NCBI GenBank assembly: GCA_947623455.1
Contig: OX392536.1
Span: forward strand, 32,927,465 to 32,991,464
Length of the DNA stretch: 64,000 nt
Direction of reading: 5' to 3'
Source of the DNA: Mimachlamys varia
Taxonomy: Eukaryota; Mollusca; Bivalvia; Pectinida; Pectinidae
The notes under the pieces are model-generated. The model ran no database searches, was not told the origin of the DNA, and worked only from the letters and a program-made list of their open reading frames with translations. The position numbers and the translations under genes are program-made. Shown one piece after another: positions 57,660 through 64,000 of the stretch (position 1 is its first letter; the number at the start of each line of letters is the position of its first letter).

Positions 57660-60600
57660 TAAGCTGTCCATGTTGGTCGTAGTTAAAGTAGAGATCGAGG
57701 TAAGCAGCTGATGTAGAAGAGTCTACGAATTATTTTATTTTGATGGTCATCGGTAAAGTTCAAATGTCAAGGTTTAGAAATAAAATGTTTTTTTATTCAT
57801 TTTTAGACGGTATATTTGAAGTATTACATATATAATGTCTAATATTAATAGGTAAATTAGCTGGTTTCAAATGCGACTTCATTGATCATTTAGACATCGT
57901 TGTCAATGCTACGTGTATGCAAATTTGTTTTAATATAATATACACTTTAGTGAGATACACGTATCTGTGTTGAAAAAGTGTGTCATTGTATCTACAGTTT
58001 ACAGTTTTTACGAGTTGTAGTTTTATATCTCGCCAATTATTTGACTACTCAAACGTTTTCTCGTTGCTATGAAACAGAAATACCTTAGATGGTGCTATGT
58101 GCTATTAGCCGTGTTGGCATATATTTAAAAACAAAATATAAATACATGCAGAGACAGCCGTATAGGTAATAACCATCGTGATTTTGAAACATGGAGGAAA
58201 ACGACGGACACCAACATTCATTTTCGAAAAATACTTAAACCAAGGTACATTTTTTACAACCACTTTTCAAGTACATTAACAATTCAACACCTCACGTAAA
58301 AACATGTTCATGAACGTCCTGTACATTTGCACGTCTCTTCAGTATGGAGATTTATGTATTCAGACACCTGGTTAAATAATAAAATATGCATTACATATAA
58401 AAACATCTACAATAAACTTAGTTTTAGTTGTCAGACACACTAACGTATATTGCTTGCATGTAATGATAAGCAAACAGATTTAAAAACATTGCATTGATAA
58501 GAGGCAGATTCTCTTTACTAAAGCTTGGAGTTACAATATTGATTTTAAAGTAGAAGGTATGTGCTATTACACTGCACGGATAACAGTCAATGTTTCCAAT
58601 AGCATCGTAAATTATTTTGAAAAATAACAAGAATAACAGTAACAAATTGCCAATATAAACTTGAATACTAAGTAACTAGTAAGTGTTCACAATTGACAAA
58701 GGATTGAAATTCGTCTCCAATACTTAAATAACAATAGGGACACAAAATGTATAGACACAAAATACCCGACAGTATCCTATTATTTGTTGTAAAGTAATGG
58801 GTTGTTGGTTTACAGATGATAAATCTGTGTTTGATATACAATGTAGTTCAGCCATTGTTTAGAACTTATTTTGAGTAGAGAGTATAGACACCTGACCTCT
58901 CAGGGCACGAGAAATATCGCTGTACCATTGACGGCAGTTATTGTTCGGCGAGTTTATATTAGCATACTTTAGTATAAGATAAGTCTCTGTAATATTTGAG
59001 GCGGTACATGCGCCAGTGAACTTTCTAACTAGACTTTCGGATAAATGTACACAGAATAGGCACATCATATGATATGTATTTACTACCCTACCTTTGTACG
59101 ATGATAACATGATGCATATTCGGTTTAAGGCAAATAAACAGCCACTGGATCAACTGAATATATTGGACTGTGCACATTTTCATTCTTTGCCTGCTACACC
59201 GGTTTTTGCAACGAATAATTATTGCTGATTAATAATATACATTGAAGAATATCAAATGCAATCCCATCAATTAACAACCGAATATAAATCAGTAATGGAT
59301 GTTTTAGCAAATGCTGTTATAGTATTATAACACACATTGCCATTGAATGACAAACTTAATTAAGCCCAGTATTTCCCCTTATATACAGTTGATAAAGTAG
59401 TTAATTTGTAATATTTCTTGTTACTCTACATTATCCATATCATCTCTGTCCGACAAATGGTCCGATACTGATTCGAAAACTTTACCAAATCCATGGCCAA
59501 TTTCTGCACTTCTACGTGGAAATTATGTATGAAGTCCGCAAAGCTGGTTTGATTTGACTACATCCAGTTTTTTGTTGTCGTTTTGTTTTTGTTATTTCAC
59601 GCCAACGTTTCCATCGTTTTCTTTTGTTCGGTTTTAATTTTTCTTTTTAAAAATGTCGATGTATTTAAACGGGTATTATATATACATGTAGTTAAATCAT
59701 TGTATTTTGAGGCAAAACAAGTACATGTAATAATCCTAAAACCCATACTCGTAAAGTCTTGATATAATAAATTGGTCCATAAACCACTGATCTGCTGGTT
59801 CGTTATATATATATATATACCCATTTTATATGTTACGTTGTCTGTTTTGTTAAATACTTATTTTATTTTATACATATTTCGAATATAATAATTAAAAAAT
59901 GAAAACAAAAACATTTTTAATGAGTTTTGTTTAGTGTTGACATACAAGTACTATATTCCGTATTCAATAAAACAAGTAACAAGTAAGTCTTACGGCATAT
60001 TACATTATTTTATAAATATTTCATAATACTGCACCGGTCCTGAATATTGTTATAATGCCTGAGTTTAATGTTGTTATCAATAGGTGAGATTACAGTGATT
60101 CGTTTTACATGCCATAAGTCGACGACAAGTTTTACTTTCTTCCCTTCTCGCTTTGTTTTACCAATCCATGTATCCCATGATCGTACATGTACCTTCTTTT
60201 CATATATATTTTCTCTAGTGTTTGTGGCAAAAGCAATTGAAGGATTATAACCACAACGCCAATGTTTTTATAACTACATCAATGTTGAACGTAAATGTCG
60301 TTCCTTTAAATTGACTGTAGTATTCCAGTATAAGAATACAATGACCTCAGGTATAATCGTTTCGATCAGGTTGTGTAACATTTAACAGGATGTTTAAACG
60401 TGCCGTTGAATAATACATTATCAATAAAATGGAGTAGTAGTTGTAACGCCGGATTTGTGCCACATCGTAGTGCCACCTTATATAACACCTAACAGCAATG
60501 TTTGTATGAGAAGGTTCATGACCGTTTTCCTATTACATAGTAACACACTCGACAGGTTCATTTGTAAGTATTGGGTGTGTTAAGTGTAACCGACTGTCCC

Positions 60601-61490
60601 AAGAAGTGTTTGGATAGTGTTGTTCTACAACATAGGTTAAATACAGAATATAGTATAATATTGTTTGAAATATACATTATTTACCTATGGTATTGATAGC
60701 GTAACTGTCTATAAGCAGGAGTCATAGATACACATATATACAAAATATTCAAATATGAATAGCACAGCTAAAATTTGGCATTAAACTTTTTAGTGTCATA
60801 AAATGTTTAGTTCAGTTTCGGTTTTTATCAGTGCTTAATAAACGAAAATAATGCCATCAAACTATGCAGTCGTAAAAACCACAAGCGCATTGAAAACACA
60901 AAGCATGAATGCTTATATTTGTTGTTAAAGATTTCCTTGTTTTAACAACATAAATATTATCATTCTATCAACAACACACAAGTGTTTCCTATAATGAGAC
61001 TAACGTTATGGTGTTGGATTTTACATTGCATATTTAATTCGTTACTTACCAAAGTAGTTAATGTTAAAAAATACGCTACGTATGTTATACATAATATAAT
61101 GAGTTCATCGTTTTATGTTTATTGATGATGGATAAATAAATTTAATTCAACAGATGCTTTATAGATGATCGCTGTTTCTTCAGAACAGATCATTCAAACA
61201 CAATAGACCTCACATTAATCATTGTTAGTATTATATATATTAAATTGAGATTTTTCGATTTATGAAATTAAAATGTTGTACTTACCGCATATATTGACAA
61301 TAAACCATAGGAGCCAACGTTACAATAACAAGTGGCTGTAGAGCCGTGTAACACTACCGTACGACACACACACACAATACCCCTGAAATAAACTGACGAG
61401 CTCGCACCTGTTACACCTGTTGAAGACCAGTGCTTAAAAGGAGAATAGAAACAAACCTGAAGCGCCATGTGACGGATGATACAAATAAAT
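57660..61490. other. Gene-free stretch
   Basis: No supported gene, RNA or structured repeat apart from a short (AT)n run near 59803-59818. Scattered ORFs below 90 aa lack motifs. Confidence 0.4.
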
Positions 61491-61529
61491 CGTAGTAATC
61501 TATCTTGGAACATACTTTGTGAAAAAAGC

Positions 61530-62090
61530 ACAACAACGGCTCAAATGAATTTTAGTGAAGAAGATATAGTACGAATGATTGAATTCCTGGTTGACTATAT
61601 CTTTGCTCAGTTAGGAGGAAAGACTTTCGAGTATACTGTTGGCATTCCCATGGGAACAAACTGTGCCCCACTCTTAGCTAACTTGTTTTTGTTTTCCTAC
61701 GAAGCTGAATTTGTAGAAGGGCTAATCAGGACAGGTAACAAACGCCATGCCAATTTTTTTTATTTCATTTTCAGATATATCGACGATGTGTTGTCTATGA
61801 ACAACATACAGATGGACGGTTTTGAGTATGCAAACTAGTGTGCTGACATGTACTTGTTGTGATTGTGAATGATGACTTGGTTCTCACATGGCAGTGTCGT
61901 CTTTGAAGCAGAAGACACTAACTATTCCGGAACACCTGGTCTGAATATCTTTTTGCCTATTTTGCCCCTAGTTCAAATAAATTTGAGTTCAGATTATGTT
62001 TTGTTGTCGCTTCAGTTTTACGGTGTTCTTCCAATCATGAACTTGAGCGATAAACCTCATATGACGCATGTCAATAAAAAATGGAATCAA
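61530..62090 (+). pseudogene. Penelope-like reverse transcriptase palm fragment with 3' tail
   Basis: Encodes FEYTVGIPMGTNCAPLLANL, EAEFVEGLIRTGNK and the catalytic RYIDDV box, in one frame of 120 codons to a stop at about 61838. It then jumps to the family tail (gtgtcgtctttgaagcagaa, ttccggaacacctggtct), losing the C-terminal domain. The GIPMG and YIDD boxes identify an RT; the Penelope-like assignment rests on the wider family pattern. Confidence 0.65.
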
Positions 62091-62224
62091 TTTTTAGGTC
62101 ACGTGAAGTCTGACTCCACAGGCTAGTTAATCGTAGAAATACTAATATTATACATGATATTATAGTTTAATTCATCATAGAACAAAGCAAATATCAAAAC
62201 ATTATAAACATTACTTAAAACAAG

Positions 62225-62445
62225 GTTTTAAGGGTTTTAGGCACCTGACCCTTCTGCTTCTACATTAGTTTAGACATTTTGGATTCCCACTTTTTGGTCC
62301 CCAGCATTACTGAAGAGTCCTGGGAGGACGAAACAGCTGTATGATGCAGTTTTAATTCTTTTTTTTTTGGCATACTGTATCTATTACTAAATTTAAAAGG
62401 TGCAGCATATGTGTGTGTTACGTCATCTTTAATCGATGAAAGTGT
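62225..62445 (+). repeat. Hammerhead-family dispersed repeat copy
   Basis: Runs from ggttttaagggttttaggca through cccttctgcttctacattag, the ribozyme at 62304-62347, gcatactgtatctattacta and tgtgtgttacgtcatctttaat. The 5' part of the unit is missing. Confidence 0.75.
62304..62347 (+). ncRNA. Type I hammerhead ribozyme, intact core
   Basis: Stem I GCATTA / TGATGC (one wobble), core CTGAAGA, stem II GTCC-TGGGA-GGAC, GAAA, stem III/loop CAGCTGT, cleavage residue A. All invariant positions present; predicted cut after 62341. Confidence 0.82.
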
Positions 62446-62479
62446 GATATATTTAAAATGTATTAACAAATTCAGAGAA

Positions 62480-62545
62480 TATCAAAACGTCAACAAAACC
62501 ATAATCCAGACCCAATATCGATTAAACTAGTGGCAAAATATGAAT
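62480..62545 (-). repeat. Penelope-like terminal fragment
   Basis: Minus-oriented tail end only: agagaatatcaaaacgtcaa ... gattaaactagtggcaaaat. Confidence 0.5.
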
Positions 62546-62774
62546 ATTGAGTTCAATCTTGAACACCCTCTCAAAATCATTTCGTCTATCAAAACATTTT
62601 ATTTTTTCCACGACTTTGAAGAATGCTATCCCTAATACCAAACAGAAAGAACGTTCTTGTTCTCCCTTGATTAAAGCTTTCTTTTCTGAGAAAGGTGAAA
62701 GACGATGCAAATACAGTATATATGTGTTTGAGCTACTGTAAAAGCCAATATTTTTGCGCGAAAAATGTTTCATT

Positions 62775-63035
62775 AAAACAAAACTCTATCCCACTCTTAG
62801 CTGACTTGTTTTTGTTTTTCATATGAGACTGAATTTGTCGAGAAGGTTATCAAGACAGGTAACAAAGTCTGTTACTTTCACTTTCAGGTGTATCGGCGTT
62901 GGGTTGGCTATAAAAACCAGATATTTGCTGACCTATTCGACCTTATATACCCTTCTGAACTTGAAATCATAGACACAGCATATTTTGCTACACTATCTGC
63001 TTACCTCAATCTTTACTGCTAACTACAGGTTTATG
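62775..63035 (+). pseudogene. Penelope-like RT fragment
   Basis: Plus-strand pieces: PTLLADLFLF (compare APLLANLFLF at 61.7 kb), GNKVCYFHFQVYR where the YIDD box is degraded, then IFADLFDLIYPSELEIIDT. Frameshifted and truncated. Confidence 0.55.
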
Positions 63036-63104
63036 AAGATTATGAGAAGGTTTTATGGTCGCCAAGATATTCTATGATATATATTTTTATATGAACTCAT
63101 AATG

Positions 63105-63340
63105 GATTAAACTAGGGGCAAAATATGAAAAAGAGAGATTTACATGGAGATCCTTGTAAAAGTACAAGAGAATATGGCCAGGTGTTCCGGAAGAGTAAGC
63201 GTCTTCTGCTTCATCGACGACACCCGCCATGTAAATCTTTGTCACATCCGAGTAAACATCAAGTTCTCAAAATGAGAACCGAGTATCATTGTCAGTCACA
63301 ACAAGTAAACACACTAATGAGCATACTCAATACTCAATGA
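63105..63340 (-). repeat. Penelope-like 3'-tail fragment (minus)
   Basis: Contains gtaaaagtacaagagaatat, gtcttctgcttcatcgacga and gttctcaaaatgagaaccga, i.e. the tail read in reverse. Confidence 0.65.
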
Positions 63341-63344
63341 TACC

Positions 63345-63580
63345 TATAAGTTCTCACTTTTAGATAGTGTCGTTTACTTGGGTATGACATAGATTTACAT
63401 GACTGGTGTCGTCGATGAAGCAGAAGACAATTACTCGCCCTACACTTTTGTCTTGTTCTCTTGTACTCTTTTGTAAAGATATCCCTGTAGATTTGTCCAT
63501 CTTTATATTTTGCCCCTAGATTAATAGATTTTGAATTCGGTATAAAGTTTTGTTGGCGCTTCGATATTCTCTGATTTTGT
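63345..63580 (+). repeat. Penelope-like 3'-tail fragment (plus)
   Basis: Same tail in forward orientation (ggtgtcgtcgatgaagcaga ... ggcgcttcgatattctct), head-to-head with the preceding copy, forming a loose inverted pair. Confidence 0.65.
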
Positions 63581-64000
63581 GTAATGACCGGATATCCACA
63601 ATGAGCTACTTTTGGTCGTAAATGATTCGGGTTTTATATTGTATACGATTGTTTTCTCTAAGAGGGTCGTTTCATTTTTTAACAATTTTGTTCTGACATA
63701 AAATCTCATACATTTACTTCTTTTGGAGGTTGTTTTGCTGCTGGTCTTCCTACCTTCTAATTTTTGTTCTATTGTACCTTTTGATTGTATAACGTTGTTT
63801 TTTTTAAGTTAGGTGTGCAAACGCTCACTTAAGCTCTCCCGAGCCCCTGGGATGTTTCACAGCAAAATGTTGTAAAACAAGGACACATTGTTTCGTTATT
63901 TTACTCTTATTATTACAAATCTTTAAAAAAAAAACACCAAAAGAATCTTTCCAATGATTTCAAATAGATTCGGAAAGCCAGCTCAACTGTTTCAAAATGC

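Overview
The window is eukaryotic nuclear DNA from an invertebrate animal, most likely a bivalve mollusc. The evidence is small exons with consensus GT-AG junctions, long introns, two solute-carrier genes, a Ty3/Gypsy retrotransposon, decayed Penelope-like reverse transcriptases, hammerhead-ribozyme repeats, hairpin and MITE-like elements, and an unusually large minisatellite load of roughly 15 kb in about seven arrays. The organism call is inference from repeat style; no species marker was seen.

Two genes can be rebuilt by hand with every splice phase closing. Gene 1 (about 3.3-10.1 kb, minus strand, 5 coding exons, 451 codons plus stop from the first visible ATG) is an SLC16/monocarboxylate-transporter-like MFS permease. 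Gene 2 (30.4-50.7 kb, minus strand, 11 coding exons, 613 aa) is a full-length SLC23 nucleobase/ascorbate-type transporter, whose signature motif has an atypical first residue.

Layout: 1-3.2 kb holds decayed retroelement pieces, a palindrome and a MITE. 3.3-10.1 kb is gene 1, with a 75-bp minisatellite in intron 1 interrupted by hairpin elements. 10.2-11.7 kb is a 37-bp minisatellite. 11.8-18.1 kb is gene-free, with a 43-bp repeat and a dimeric hammerhead-ribozyme repeat. 18.1-21.8 kb is a 22-bp minisatellite and 23.4-25.8 kb a 57-bp one. 26-30 kb holds a LINE remnant, a SINE candidate and a palindrome. 30.4-50.7 kb is gene 2; its introns carry a young but defective Gypsy element (36.5-41.8 kb), Penelope-like fragments, palindromes, ribozyme repeats and a 50-bp minisatellite filling intron 5. 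52.9-56.8 kb is a 38/39-bp minisatellite, and 57-64 kb is gene-free with retroelement fragments.

Two observations stand out. First, five recognisable type I hammerhead ribozymes (three with an intact core) sit in one dispersed repeat family, twice in tandem 382 nt apart as in a retrozyme dimer. Second, the intronic minisatellites of both genes are built from the edge of the neighbouring exon together with its splice site: exon 2's acceptor side in gene 1 and exon 5's donor side in gene 2. Each gene therefore has a long row of decoy splice sites next to the real one. The two genes are adjacent and co-oriented, but nothing suggests joint function beyond both being membrane transporters.
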